A stretch of 50,642 nucleotides of DNA from Bacteroides sp. GTDB lineage: Bacteria > Bacteroidota > Bacteroidia > Bacteroidales > Bacteroidaceae. Each line of letters begins with the position of its first letter. The first letter of the stretch is position 1. Position numbers and translations under genes: made by a program. The notes beneath the pieces are model-generated. The model worked only from the letters and a program-made list of their open reading frames with translations. It was not told the DNA's origin and searched no databases. Shown here in pieces: positions 34,591-43,817 of this stretch. The stretch spans positions 1 through 50,642 of the forward strand of contig JAGOOC010000005.1 in the NCBI GenBank assembly GCA_017992695.1, given 5' to 3'.

Positions 34591-35714
34591 ATGCGGTCGT
34601 AATACTCCTGATAATTACCGCTAGTCACTTTCTCGACCCACTCTTGGTGCTGAAGATACCACTCGATCGTTTTAACGATACCTACTTCAAATTTAGTCTC
34701 AGGGTACCATCCCAAAGCTTGGGTAATCTTTGTAGGATCAATAGCATAACGCTGATCGTGTCCCAGACGGTCTTTGACAAACGTAATCAAGCTATCGTTC
34801 ATCCAATCGATTGAGATTTCGCCATTCGCATTCTTCTCCTGTTTCTTCAATTTCTTCCGATATTCGGGGTGTTCGGTCATCAGCCGGTGAATGGTGGCAA
34901 TGGTCAGCTTCACAATCTCCAAGTTGGTCTTTTCGTTGTGGCCGCCTACGTTATACACTTCGCCATCAACACCTTTGCACACCACCAAGTCAATCGCTTT
35001 GCAGTGATCTTCTACGTACAGCCAGTCGCGCACGTTGCTTCCGTCGCCGTATACCGGTAGTTTCTTTCCTTCGAGGATATTTTTGATAATCAACGGAATC
35101 AGCTTCTCGGGGAAGTGATAAGGCCCGTAATTGTTTGAACAACGCGTGATGGTAACCGGCATTTTATAGGTATCGTGATAGGCCATGGCTACCAAGTCGG
35201 CGCTTGTCTTTGAAGCGCTGTATGGGCTATGCGGACAAAGCGGTGTGGTTTCGTGAAAAAACCCTTCGGCGCCCAGCGAACCGTAAACCTCATCGGTAGA
35301 AACCTGATGGAAACGAACGCCTTTAAGCCAAGTAGGATAACCTTGCGCATCTTTGCCGGTTACCCAAGCGCGACGGGCAGCATCGAGCAGATTTTGTGTG
35401 CCCAGAATATTGGTGATCAGAAACAGTTGTGGGTTTTCGATGCTGCGATCGACGTGGCTTTCGGCTGCAAAGTTAACCACGTAGTCAAATTTATACTCTG
35501 CAAAGAGGCTGTCGGCCAGTGCGCGGTCACAGATGTCTCCTTTGACAAAGAAGCAACGCTCGTTGTCAATGTCCTTGGCTATGGTTCCCAAGTATCCGGC
35601 GTAGGTTAGTGCGTCTAACACTACCACTCTGATGTTAGTGTGTTTCGCCAAGATATATTTTAAATAGTTAGCTCCGATAAATCCGGCTCCGCCGGTCACG
35701 AGATAAGTTTTCAT
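34575..35714 (-). CDS. rfbB: dTDP-glucose 4,6-dehydratase
   Basis: A 379-residue short-chain dehydrogenase-type enzyme that turns dTDP-glucose into dTDP-4-keto-6-deoxyglucose, the second step of dTDP-rhamnose synthesis. Visible are the coenzyme motif TGGAGFIGANYL at the start, the catalytic STDEVYGSLG segment, the YSASKTSADL motif with the Tyr-x-x-x-Lys pair, and the NNYGPYHFPEKLIP segment. It starts 22 bp after the stop of rfbA, with which it is co-transcribed. The C-terminus ends in MYTKH at the repeated junction with menA. Confidence 0.97.
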   Translation of the reverse strand: MKTYLVTGGAGFIGANYLKYILAKHTNIRVVVLDALTYAGYLGTIAKDIDNERCFFVKGDICDRALADSLFAEYKFDYVVNFAAESHVDRSIENPQLFLITNILGTQNLLDAARRAWVTGKDAQGYPTWLKGVRFHQVSTDEVYGSLGAEGFFHETTPLCPHSPYSASKTSADLVAMAYHDTYKMPVTITRCSNNYGPYHFPEKLIPLIIKNILEGKKLPVYGDGSNVRDWLYVEDHCKAIDLVVCKGVDGEVYNVGGHNEKTNLEIVKLTIATIHRLMTEHPEYRKKLKKQEKNANGEISIDWMNDSLITFVKDRLGHDQRYAIDPTKITQALGWYPETKFEVGIVKTIEWYLQHQEWVEKVTSGNYQEYYDRMYTKH

Positions 35715-35736
35715 ACGTTAAGTTATAGTTGATTGG

Positions 35737-36600
35737 TTAATTTGTTAACTCCATGAGGTATTTTCCATACTCCGTCTTGTCGAGCTTTTGCCCCAGAATC
35801 CTCAGTTGTTCGGTAGAGATCCATTTGTTGCGCCAAGCAATCTCTTCGATACACGAAACGTAGAAGCCCTGACGGTTTTGAATGGTAGCCACAAAGTTAG
35901 AAGCTTCGAGCAGGCTGTCGCAGTTTCCGGTATCTAACCAAGCGAAACCTCGACCAAAGAGTTCGACTTGCAGTGTTTCCTCCTCAAGATAGAGTTTATT
36001 TAAATCGGTTATTTCATATTCGCCACGTACCGAAGGCTTCAGTGAAGCGGCTTTGGCTGTAACGGTAGCGTCGTAAAAGTAAAGTCCGGGCACGGCATAG
36101 TTGCTTTTAGGATGCTGAGGTTTCTCTTCGAGCGAAATCACCTTGCCGTTCGCATCAAACTCGGCTACACCGTAAGCACGGGGATCTTTCACATAATAGC
36201 CAAAGATACAAGCACCCTGCTGTATGCTCGCAGCACGCTTTAGCATGGAGGAGAAGTTTTGTCCGTAGAACATGTTATCGCCAAGAATCAAGCATCCGGG
36301 CTCTCCGGCTAAGAAGTCGGCTCCAAGCACAAAGGCTTGCGCCAGTCCGTTGGGTTGCTCTTGTACGATGTAGCTAAACGACATGCCCAGCTCTTCGCCT
36401 GTGCCCAACAATTCGCGAAACATCGGCAGGTCACGAGGGGTAGAGATGATAAGCACCTCTCTAATTCCCGCCAGCATCAGCGTAGAAAGTGGATAATAGA
36501 TCATCGGTTTGTCGTAAACCGGCATAATCTGTTTCGAAATGGCTTTGGATAACGGATAGAGGCGTGTGGCGCTACCACCGGCAAGAATGATTCCTTTCAT
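35737..36600 (-). CDS. rfbA: Glucose-1-phosphate thymidylyltransferase
   Basis: A 287-residue nucleotidyltransferase that makes dTDP-glucose from dTTP and glucose-1-phosphate. The N-terminal motif [22 protein letters not shown] contains the nucleotide-binding and catalytic residues; [23 protein letters not shown] and GEYEITDLN follow. Length is normal. It is the first gene of an rfbA-rfbB pair on the minus strand. The rfbC and rfbD genes that usually join them are not in the window. Confidence 0.97.
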   Translation of the reverse strand: MKGIILAGGSATRLYPLSKAISKQIMPVYDKPMIYYPLSTLMLAGIREVLIISTPRDLPMFRELLGTGEELGMSFSYIVQEQPNGLAQAFVLGADFLAGEPGCLILGDNMFYGQNFSSMLKRAASIQQGACIFGYYVKDPRAYGVAEFDANGKVISLEEKPQHPKSNYAVPGLYFYDATVTAKAASLKPSVRGEYEITDLNKLYLEEETLQVELFGRGFAWLDTGNCDSLLEASNFVATIQNRQGFYVSCIEEIAWRNKWISTEQLRILGQKLDKTEYGKYLMELTN

Positions 36601-36670
36601 AATGGATTTGTATTAGGCAATGTGGCGACAAAGAACGGAAAGAATTCTGATATGACAAAATAAAACCAGC

Positions 36671-36714
36671 AGTTCGTGTGCACTATCCGGCCGGTTCGTG
36701 CCTGTTATCCGGCC
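36671..36714. repeat. Two tandem 22-bp units overlapping a gene end
   Basis: Units at 36671 and 36693 both read xGTTCGTG, five variable bases, then TATCCGGCC. The second unit overlaps the last codons and stop of the phosphodiesterase gene (stop at 36705-36707). The 22-bp period matches that of the three larger arrays, but the 5-4-5-8 arm layout is not evident. Confidence 0.75.
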
Positions 36715-37196
36715 AGCTCTATCACCTCCAAATCCTTGAACTCACCGTTATCGATAAGAAACCGCACCATGGTGCGCACCTTGTGAAAGCCCGAAAGCCC
36801 TGCCGCACCGGGGTTGATGTGAAGCATATTCAATGTGCGGTCAAACTTCACCTTTAAGATATGAGAGTGTCCGCTGATGAAGAGTTTAGGCGGACGCACC
36901 AACAGGCTTCCTTTGATGGAGGGGTCATAGTTGCCGGGATAGCCACCAATGTGTTTCATCAACACCTCGGCTCCATCGACCGTGAAGCGATTGACTTGCG
37001 GAAACATCTGGCGGAGCTCCTGACCGTCGATGTTGCCATACACCGCACGCAGCGGCCGAAAAGCCGCCAGCTTCTCGGCTACCTCTACCGAGCCAATATC
37101 TCCTGCATGCCATATCTCATCACACGACTCAAAATACTGCAAATACTTCTCGTCCCAAAAGGCATGGGTATCTGATAATAATCCAATTCTTGTCAT
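36705..37196 (-). CDS. YfcE/MJ0936 family phosphodiesterase
   Basis: A 163-residue small metallophosphoesterase. The motifs GLLSDTHAFW, HAGDIGS, VYGNIDG and SGHSHILKV form the two-metal site; members cleave phosphodiesters in vitro and the biological substrate is unknown. The start is the ATG at 37196 (MTRIGLLSDTHA), directly after the -7 element at 37217-37224; the longer frame upstream would run across the divergent ppk promoter and is rejected. The gene end overlaps a 22-bp tandem repeat. Confidence 0.9.
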   Translation of the reverse strand: MTRIGLLSDTHAFWDEKYLQYFESCDEIWHAGDIGSVEVAEKLAAFRPLRAVYGNIDGQELRQMFPQVNRFTVDGAEVLMKHIGGYPGNYDPSIKGSLLVRPPKLFISGHSHILKVKFDRTLNMLHINPGAAGLSGFHKVRTMVRFLIDNGEFKDLEVIELAG

Positions 37197-37216
37197 ACTT
37201 TCTTTGTTTATCTGTA

Positions 37217-37233
37217 CAAAGATAGTATATTTG
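37217..37233. promoter_or_regulatory. Back-to-back -7 elements of the phosphodiesterase and ppk genes
   Basis: 37217-37224 reads TATCTTTG on the minus strand and 37226-37233 reads TATATTTG on the plus strand, with a single base between. Use of one promoter should exclude the other. The ppk leader would be about 10 nt. Confidence 0.7.
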
Positions 37234-37249
37234 GGAAAATCTTGAGGCA

Positions 37250-39355
37250 ATGGAGAGCAATTATCAGTATTTTAAACGTGACATCAGTTGGTTGTCGTTC
37301 AACCACCGCGTGCTGTTAGAGGCCGACAGCGACCAGTTGCCACTCTACGAACGCATCAATTTCATCTCGATCTACTCATCCAACCTTGAAGAGTTCTATA
37401 AGATACGCGTGGCGGATCATAAAGCGGTGGCATCGGGAGCCACGCTGAGCGATGAGGAAACGGTACAATCGGCCAGGGAGTTACTGGAAGAGATTCATTT
37501 GGAGGTAAACCGCCAACTGGAAGACCGTATCCGTATTTATGAACAAAAGATATTGCCGGCACTACGCCAGAACAATGTCATCTTCTATCAGCACAACAAT
37601 CAAGTAGAACCTTTCCACCGACAGTTCATACGCGATTTCTTTAGGGAAGAAATCTTCCCTTACCTGCAACCCGTACCGGTATCCAGCGGAGAGATCGTGT
37701 CGTTCCTGCGCGATAACCGCCTTTACCTGGCTGTGCGGCTCATACCCAAAACAAATACGGAGATCATTGCGTCTGCTCCCACTACTCCACCGGCCGATTC
37801 GGCCTATCGCTATTTCGTAATGAAGCTGCCTTACAGCAAAGTGCCCCGCTTCATCGAGCTGCCCCGACACAACGAGAACTATTACCTGATGTTTATTGAA
37901 GACATCATCAAAGCCAATCTGCCGCTCATCTTTCCCGGTTACGAGGTCGATTGCAGCTATTGCGTCAAGATATCGCGCGATGCAGATATCTTAATTGAAG
38001 ATACTACCTGCACTGCCGAACTAGTGGAGCAGGTGAAAAAGAAGGTGAAGAAACGCAAGATAGGTGCGGTGTGTCGTTTTGTATACGATCGGGCAATGCC
38101 ACGAGACTTTCTTGACTTTCTGGTCGATGCCTTCCACATTCAACCCGACGAACTGATGCCCGGCGAAAAACACCTTAATCTGGAAGACTTGCGCCACCTG
38201 CCCCACCCCAACAAAGCCATCGAACGAAACGAGAAGCCTCATCCCATCAAACTAAACCGACTAAGTGAAAAGGGATCTATCTTTCGCTATGTGGACCACA
38301 AGGATTTGCTCCTTCATTATCCTTACCATACGTTCGAACACTTCATTCGCTTTTTGCTCGAAGCCGTGCACGACCCTTGCACGCGCGAAATCATGGTCAC
38401 CCAATACCGCGTAGCCGAAAACTCGGCAGTGATTAACACCCTGATCGCTGCTGCGCAGAACGGAAAGAAGGTAACGGTGTTCGTAGAACTGAAAGCACGG
38501 TTCGACGAAGAGAACAACCTCTCCACTGCCGAAATGATGAAAGCCGCCGGTATACATATTATATATAGCATTCCCGGACTGAAAGTGCACGCCAAAGTAG
38601 CCTTGGTGAGACGACGCGGCGTCAATGGAGAAAAGGTAAGCAGCTATGCCTACATCAGTACCGGAAACTTCAACGAAGAGACCGCTACGCTTTATGCCGA
38701 CTGTGCACTATTCACCTGCAACCCCATCATCGTTAACGACTTGCACAACCTATTTCGCATCTTAATGGGCAAAAGCAATCCGGTATTCAAGCGCCTGTTG
38801 GTACCACGCTTCAACCTGATACCCGAACTGAACAAACTCATTGACCATGAAATGGAGCAAGCTAAAAACGGACGCTTCGGACGAATCATTCTAAAGTTGA
38901 ATGCCCTGCAAGACCCCATCATGATCAATCGTTTGTACGAAGCCTCACAAAGTGGCGTTCAGATCGACCTCATCGTTCGCGGTATCTGCTGCCTGATTCC
39001 CGGACAAACCTACAGCCAAAACATACGCGTGACCCGAATTGTCGATAGCTTCTTGGAGCATGCGCGCATTTGGTATTTTCACAACAGCGGCAAGCCTCGC
39101 CTCTTCTTGGGATCGCCCGACTGGATGCGTCGCAACTTGTATCGCCGCATCGAAGCCGTTGTTCCGATACTCGATCACGACCTCCGTCTTGAACTGATCT
39201 ACATGCTCAAAGTGCAACTGAGCGACAATCAAAAAGCCTGTTTCGTTGACGGGAATCTGCGCAATGTATTCAAGCATGATGCCTCCAAGAAACCGATTCG
39301 CGCCCAACAAGCGTTCTATAACTACCTGAAAAGAAAGAACGAAATGCACCCGTAA
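37250..39355 (+). CDS. ppk: Polyphosphate kinase
   Basis: A 701-residue PPK1 enzyme that builds polyphosphate from ATP. The N-terminal domain begins YFKRDISWLSFNHRVL, as in the family; the two C-terminal phospholipase-D-like domains carry the autophosphorylated His in LKVHAKVALV (about residue 446) and the STGNFNEETA motif. The second motif is near IWYFHNSGKP. Length is normal. It is followed 90 bp later by a phosphate transporter gene in the same direction, a sensible functional pair. Confidence 0.97.
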   Translation: MESNYQYFKRDISWLSFNHRVLLEADSDQLPLYERINFISIYSSNLEEFYKIRVADHKAVASGATLSDEETVQSARELLEEIHLEVNRQLEDRIRIYEQKILPALRQNNVIFYQHNNQVEPFHRQFIRDFFREEIFPYLQPVPVSSGEIVSFLRDNRLYLAVRLIPKTNTEIIASAPTTPPADSAYRYFVMKLPYSKVPRFIELPRHNENYYLMFIEDIIKANLPLIFPGYEVDCSYCVKISRDADILIEDTTCTAELVEQVKKKVKKRKIGAVCRFVYDRAMPRDFLDFLVDAFHIQPDELMPGEKHLNLEDLRHLPHPNKAIERNEKPHPIKLNRLSEKGSIFRYVDHKDLLLHYPYHTFEHFIRFLLEAVHDPCTREIMVTQYRVAENSAVINTLIAAAQNGKKVTVFVELKARFDEENNLSTAEMMKAAGIHIIYSIPGLKVHAKVALVRRRGVNGEKVSSYAYISTGNFNEETATLYADCALFTCNPIIVNDLHNLFRILMGKSNPVFKRLLVPRFNLIPELNKLIDHEMEQAKNGRFGRIILKLNALQDPIMINRLYEASQSGVQIDLIVRGICCLIPGQTYSQNIRVTRIVDSFLEHARIWYFHNSGKPRLFLGSPDWMRRNLYRRIEAVVPILDHDLRLELIYMLKVQLSDNQKACFVDGNLRNVFKHDASKKPIRAQQAFYNYLKRKNEMHP

Positions 39356-39445
39356 CTCCCGAAATGAAACACATCTGTAATATGTATGAAACCGTGATGC
39401 AACAAGAATTGCGTTTCTTTGCAGCCAGAAACAGAACATATTTTT

Positions 39446-41692
39446 ATGGAGACTATTTATTTTTGTATCGTTATTTTTCTTTTCGTGCTCGCGGTATTCG
39501 ACCTTATGGTCGGTGTGAGCAACGACGCAGTTAACTTTCTAAACTCCGCTGTAGGTGCAAAGGCAGCCTCTTTCAAGACCATTATATTCATTGCTTCCAT
39601 CGGTATATTCATCGGAGCAGCTTTATCGAATGGCATGATGGACATTGCCCGGCACGGTATCTTTCAGCCGGAACACTTCTTCTTTGCCGAAATCATGTGC
39701 ATCTTGCTTGCTGTGATGCTAACGGATGTAGTGCTGCTCGACGTGTTTAACTCAATGGGTATGCCCACCTCTACCACCGTATCACTCGTATTCGAGCTGC
39801 TGGGTGGTACGTTTGCCTTGGCTCTAATCAAGATCTACAACAACGATGCGTTGGGCATGGGCGATTTGATCAATACCGACAAAGCGCTGTCCGTTATCAT
39901 GGGTATCTTCCTTTCGGTAGCCATCGCCTTCTTCTTCGGTATGCTGGTGCAGTGGTTAGCACGCGTGGTGTTCACGTTCAACTATAAAAAGAAGATGAAG
40001 TACAGCATTGCCATCTTTGGCGGAATTGCTGCAACGGCAATCATTTACTTTATGCTCATCAAAGGACTCAAAGACAGTTCGTTCATGACCAAAGCGTACA
40101 TCCAATGGATGACGGATAACACCATGCTGATTATCGGTGTATTCTTTATCGGCTTTACGATCATCATGCAGATCCTTCACTGGCTCAAAGTCAATGTATT
40201 CAAGGTTATCGTTATGCTGGGTACTTTCGCCCTGGCACTGGCTTTTGCCGGCAATGACTTGGTTAACTTCATCGGTGTTCCGCTGGCAGGATACTCTTCA
40301 TTCATTGATTACGTGGCTAACGGAACGGCAGCCGGACCGGATGGCTTCTTAATGACCTCCTTGCTGGGACCGGCTAAAACGCCGTGGTACTTCCTCTTAG
40401 GCTCTGGCGCCATTATGGTGTACGCACTGTGCACCTCAAAGAAAGCACACAATGTAATAAAAACATCGGTCGATCTTTCTCGTCAAGACGAAGGTGAGGA
40501 AAATTTTGGTAGCACACCCATGGCACGTACCTTGGTACGCATGAGTCTCGGAATGGCCAACAGCATGTCTAACATCGTTCCCGAACGCGCGAAGCTTTGG
40601 ATGGATACCCGTTTCCGCAAAGACGAAGCCATCTTAGAAAACGGTGCAGCCTTTGACCTCGTTCGCGCCTCTGTAAACCTTGTATTGGCAGGTTTGCTCA
40701 TCGCTGTGGGTACATCGTTGAAACTGCCTCTCTCTACGACTTACGTTACGTTCATGGTAGCCATGGGTTCTTCGCTTTCGGACCGTGCGTGGGGTCGCGA
40801 CTCGGCTGTATTCCGCATCACCGGTGTGCTCAGCGTTGTAGGCGGATGGTTTTTTACCGCTATAGCTGCCTTTACCATTGCATTTATCGTAGCCGTTTTC
40901 ATTTACTTCGGTGGCATTGCGGCCATCCTTCTTCTTATCGGTTTGGCAGTCTTTACGCTGATTCGCAGCCAACTGTTTTATAAGAAGAAACAAGCCAAGG
41001 AACAGAGCAATGAAACACTGAAGCGACTCATGAAGAGCAATAGCAGCGACGAAGCATTGGAGTTGATGCGTATTCATACCCGCGAAGAGCTGACTAAGGT
41101 GTTGACCTATGCTGAAGAGACTTTTGAACGCACCGTTACCTCCTTTATACACGAAAACCTGCGCGGGTTGCGCCGTGCAATGGGTAGCACCAAACTCCAA
41201 AAACAACTCGTTAAGCAGATGAAGCGAACCGGCACAGCAGCCATGTTCAAGCTCGACAACAACGTGGTACTCGAAAAGGGATTGTATTACTACCAAGGCA
41301 ACGACTTTGCTAGCGAGTTAATATACAGCATTGCCCGCCTATGCGAGCCCTGCTTAGAGCACATCGACAACAACTTTAACCCGCTTGACACCATGCAAAA
41401 AGGGGAGTTTGCCGACGTGGCCGAAGAGATCACACTACTCATCCGCACCTGTCGCCAGAAACTGGAAGCGAATGATTATGCCGGTTTCGAGAATGAGGTT
41501 CGTAAAGGAAACGATCTGAATGCACAACTCTCGCACCTGAAGCGCGAAGAACTGAAACGCATCCAGAGCCAAACCGGAAGCATCAAAGTAAGCATGGTCT
41601 ATCTGACCATGATTCAAGAGGCACAAAACACAGTAACCTATCTCATCAACTTGATGAAGGTAAGTCGCAAGTTTCAGAATCTCCAAGACTAA
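39446..41692 (+). CDS. Inorganic phosphate transporter (Pit family) with PhoU-like C-terminal domain
   Basis: A 748-residue protein. The membrane part (about residues 1-520) has the Pit signature repeats, VGVSNDAVNFLNSAVGAKAA near the N-terminus and LAFAGNDLVNFIGVPLAG near residue 270, which form the two halves of the phosphate path. After the last helix a soluble, charged helical domain of about 220 residues follows that resembles a PhoU/DUF47-type domain. Start set at METIYFCIV; the open frame extends 27 bp further without a good start. It lies behind ppk and ends at a strong terminator. Confidence 0.93.
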   Translation: METIYFCIVIFLFVLAVFDLMVGVSNDAVNFLNSAVGAKAASFKTIIFIASIGIFIGAALSNGMMDIARHGIFQPEHFFFAEIMCILLAVMLTDVVLLDVFNSMGMPTSTTVSLVFELLGGTFALALIKIYNNDALGMGDLINTDKALSVIMGIFLSVAIAFFFGMLVQWLARVVFTFNYKKKMKYSIAIFGGIAATAIIYFMLIKGLKDSSFMTKAYIQWMTDNTMLIIGVFFIGFTIIMQILHWLKVNVFKVIVMLGTFALALAFAGNDLVNFIGVPLAGYSSFIDYVANGTAAGPDGFLMTSLLGPAKTPWYFLLGSGAIMVYALCTSKKAHNVIKTSVDLSRQDEGEENFGSTPMARTLVRMSLGMANSMSNIVPERAKLWMDTRFRKDEAILENGAAFDLVRASVNLVLAGLLIAVGTSLKLPLSTTYVTFMVAMGSSLSDRAWGRDSAVFRITGVLSVVGGWFFTAIAAFTIAFIVAVFIYFGGIAAILLLIGLAVFTLIRSQLFYKKKQAKEQSNETLKRLMKSNSSDEALELMRIHTREELTKVLTYAEETFERTVTSFIHENLRGLRRAMGSTKLQKQLVKQMKRTGTAAMFKLDNNVVLEKGLYYYQGNDFASELIYSIARLCEPCLEHIDNNFNPLDTMQKGEFADVAEEITLLIRTCRQKLEANDYAGFENEVRKGNDLNAQLSHLKREELKRIQSQTGSIKVSMVYLTMIQEAQNTVTYLINLMKVSRKFQNLQD

Positions 41693-41708
41693 ACAGTAAG
41701 AATCAAGA

Positions 41709-41740
41709 AAGAGAGTATAGCACGTAGGCTATACTCTCTT
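41709..41740 (+). terminator. Terminator of the phosphate transporter gene
   Basis: A perfect 13-bp stem (AAGAGAGTATAGC with its complement) and a 6-nt loop, followed by TTTTTG. It can also serve the convergent small gene ending at 41764. Confidence 0.9.
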
Positions 41741-41763
41741 TTTGTATGTTGTAAACAAAGTGC

Positions 41764-41976
41764 TTATTTCTTTTTTGCAGCTTCTTTCGAACAACAAGCT
41801 TTAGCATCTTTCTTTGTGCACTCTGCTTTCTTTGTGCATTCTTTCTTATCTTTCGTGCACTCTGCTTTTTTAGCACAGCACTCTTTTTTAGTTTCTTTCT
41901 TCACGTCTTGTGCATTGACTGTAGAGAAAGTACACATTGCTGCAACGAAAGCAGCACAAATCATTAACTTCTTCAT
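41764..41976 (-). CDS. Small exported Cys/Lys-rich protein
   Basis: A 70-residue protein. A signal peptide (MKKLMICAAFVAAMCTFSTVNA, cut before QDVKKE) leaves a 48-residue mature part with seven Cys and about twenty Lys residues, built from repeats of the form KKAECTKxxK and ending in KEAAKKK. There are no aromatic residues, so a folded globular domain is unlikely; thiol- or metal-binding or a disulfide-rich coat role are possible. I do not recognise a named family. The gene is monocistronic between the phosphate transporter and the ABC-F gene. Confidence 0.8.
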   Translation of the reverse strand: MKKLMICAAFVAAMCTFSTVNAQDVKKETKKECCAKKAECTKDKKECTKKAECTKKDAKACCSKEAAKKK

Positions 41977-42084
41977 ACGATTAAATTTTTAAATTATTAT
42001 GCTTGATTAAAATCTTAGGGTACAAAGAAAGCATCTTTTCACATAAGTTGTTAGCCTAAAAATCTTATCAAAAGATAAAAAAGA

Positions 42085-43722
42085 TTACTTTTTCTCTAAC
42101 TCGTTCAATGAATCCATCTTTTTCTTTTCGAGGAACTCATAGATGCCACAAAGATGCTCGGTAACGCGCTTGTTGCCAAACTCGTACACCTTGGTTACCA
42201 GTCCATCGAGAAAGTCACGATCGTGCGATACCACAATGAGCGTGCCGTCGAAATCGACAAGTGCTTGTTTGAGTATATCTTTCGTTTTCAGGTCGAGGTG
42301 ATTGGTGGGCTCATCCAGGATAAGTAGATTGACCGGTTCCAACAAAAGCTTGATCATCGCCAAGCGGGTGCGTTCGCCACCCGAGAGCACTTTGACCTTC
42401 TTCATCGACTCCTCGGGTCCGCCAAACATGAACGCACCAAGCAGATCGCGTATCTTGTTTCGAATATCGCCCACGGCTACGTCATCAATAGTTTGGAACA
42501 CAGTGAGGTTCTCGTCGAGCATCGATGCTTGATTCTGTGCAAAATAGCCGATCTGCACATTATGACCCAGCGTCAGCGTGCCGTCGTGTTCAATCTCTTT
42601 CATGATACACTTGACCAATGTCGATTTTCCCTCGCCATTCTTGCCTACAAAGGCTACCTTATCGCCACGCTCGATGGTGAGCGAAGCGTTGCTGAATACG
42701 GTCTTGTCGCCATAGGTTTTACCCACCGCATCCATGGTTACGGGATAGTTGCCCGAACGAGGCGAAGGGGGGAACTTGAGACGCAGGGCCGAAGTGTCCT
42801 CTTCATCGACCTCAAGAAGCACCAGTTTTTCGAGCATCTTCACCCGGCTCTGTACTTGCAGTGTTTTGGAGTAAGTGCCTTTGAAGCGTTCAATGAACTC
42901 GGTTGTCTCGGCTATGAATTTCTGTTGCTCATCAAACTGCTTTTGTTGCTGCACCCTACGCTCAGCACGCAATTGCAGGTATTGGGAGTAGTTTACTTTA
43001 TAGTCATAGATGCGCCCCATCGTTACCTCAATGGTGCGGGTAGTGATGTTATCGACAAACTTACGGTCGTGACTGATGACCACCACTGCCTTTCCACTAC
43101 TGATCAGGAAATCCTCGAGCCATTGAATCGATTCAATATCGAGGTGGTTGGTAGGCTCATCCAGTAACAACACATCGGGCTTCTTCAGTAGCAGCTTGGC
43201 CAACTCAATACGCATGCGCCATCCACCACTAAAGTCGCTGGTTTGGCGGTTAAAGTCGTCCCGACTAAAGCCCAAACCCAGCAGTGCTTTCTCAATATCG
43301 GCATCGTAGTTGGTCTCTTCAATCGAATAGAACTTTTCGCTTAGCGTAGATACCCGCTCGATGAGCTCCATGTAGCTATCGCTCTCATAATCGGTGCGCG
43401 TTTCGAGTTGGCGATTGATTTCGGCCATCTCGGTCTCCATCTCATGCAAATGAGCAAAAGCCTGCGCTGTTTCTTCGAACACCGTGCGGCCATCCTCGGT
43501 CATCAGGTGCTGAGGCAAGTAAGCAACGACACACTCTTTCGGAGCCGAAATCTTGCCCCGAGTGGGTGGGCGCGTACCCGAAAGTATTTTGAGCAATGTA
43601 CTTTTGCCTGCACCATTTTTACCCATTAGGGCGATGCGGTCTTTCTCATTAATTACAAAGGAAATATCACTGAATAAGGTGGTGCCGCCGAATTCTACAG
43701 CCAGTCCGTCTACTGAAATCAT
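42085..43722 (-). CDS. ABC-F family ATP-binding protein
   Basis: A 545-residue soluble protein with two complete ABC ATPase domains and no membrane segments. Walker A motifs are GKNGAGKST and GKNGEGKST, signature motifs FSGGWRMR and LSGGERTRL, Walker B LLLDEPTNHLD and LILDEPTNHLD. The inter-domain linker at about residues 240-310 is charged and helical. Members of the family act on the ribosome as translation factors or antibiotic-resistance proteins; the sequence most resembles the housekeeping YbiT/Uup-like group, but the exact subfamily cannot be fixed. It has a promoter at 43745-43752. Confidence 0.93.
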   Translation of the reverse strand: MISVDGLAVEFGGTTLFSDISFVINEKDRIALMGKNGAGKSTLLKILSGTRPPTRGKISAPKECVVAYLPQHLMTEDGRTVFEETAQAFAHLHEMETEMAEINRQLETRTDYESDSYMELIERVSTLSEKFYSIEETNYDADIEKALLGLGFSRDDFNRQTSDFSGGWRMRIELAKLLLKKPDVLLLDEPTNHLDIESIQWLEDFLISSGKAVVVISHDRKFVDNITTRTIEVTMGRIYDYKVNYSQYLQLRAERRVQQQKQFDEQQKFIAETTEFIERFKGTYSKTLQVQSRVKMLEKLVLLEVDEEDTSALRLKFPPSPRSGNYPVTMDAVGKTYGDKTVFSNASLTIERGDKVAFVGKNGEGKSTLVKCIMKEIEHDGTLTLGHNVQIGYFAQNQASMLDENLTVFQTIDDVAVGDIRNKIRDLLGAFMFGGPEESMKKVKVLSGGERTRLAMIKLLLEPVNLLILDEPTNHLDLKTKDILKQALVDFDGTLIVVSHDRDFLDGLVTKVYEFGNKRVTEHLCGIYEFLEKKKMDSLNELEKK

Positions 43723-43744
43723 ATGGGTTGTTTAAATTGAGGCG

Positions 43745-43752
43745 CAAAGATA
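43745..43752 (-). promoter_or_regulatory. -7 element for the ABC-F gene
   Basis: Reads TATCTTTG on the minus strand, 22 bp upstream of the ATG at 43722. Confidence 0.65.
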
Positions 43753-43817
43753 CTCAATTATATCATTTTATTTTATAACTTGCGCGCTGAAATCGTGCAT
43801 TCGAACAGGTAGCATTG

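Noticed and set aside
37197-37250. N-terminal extension of the phosphodiesterase gene
   Set aside because: It would run over both divergent -7 elements and into the ppk start; the family begins at MTRIGLLSDTH.
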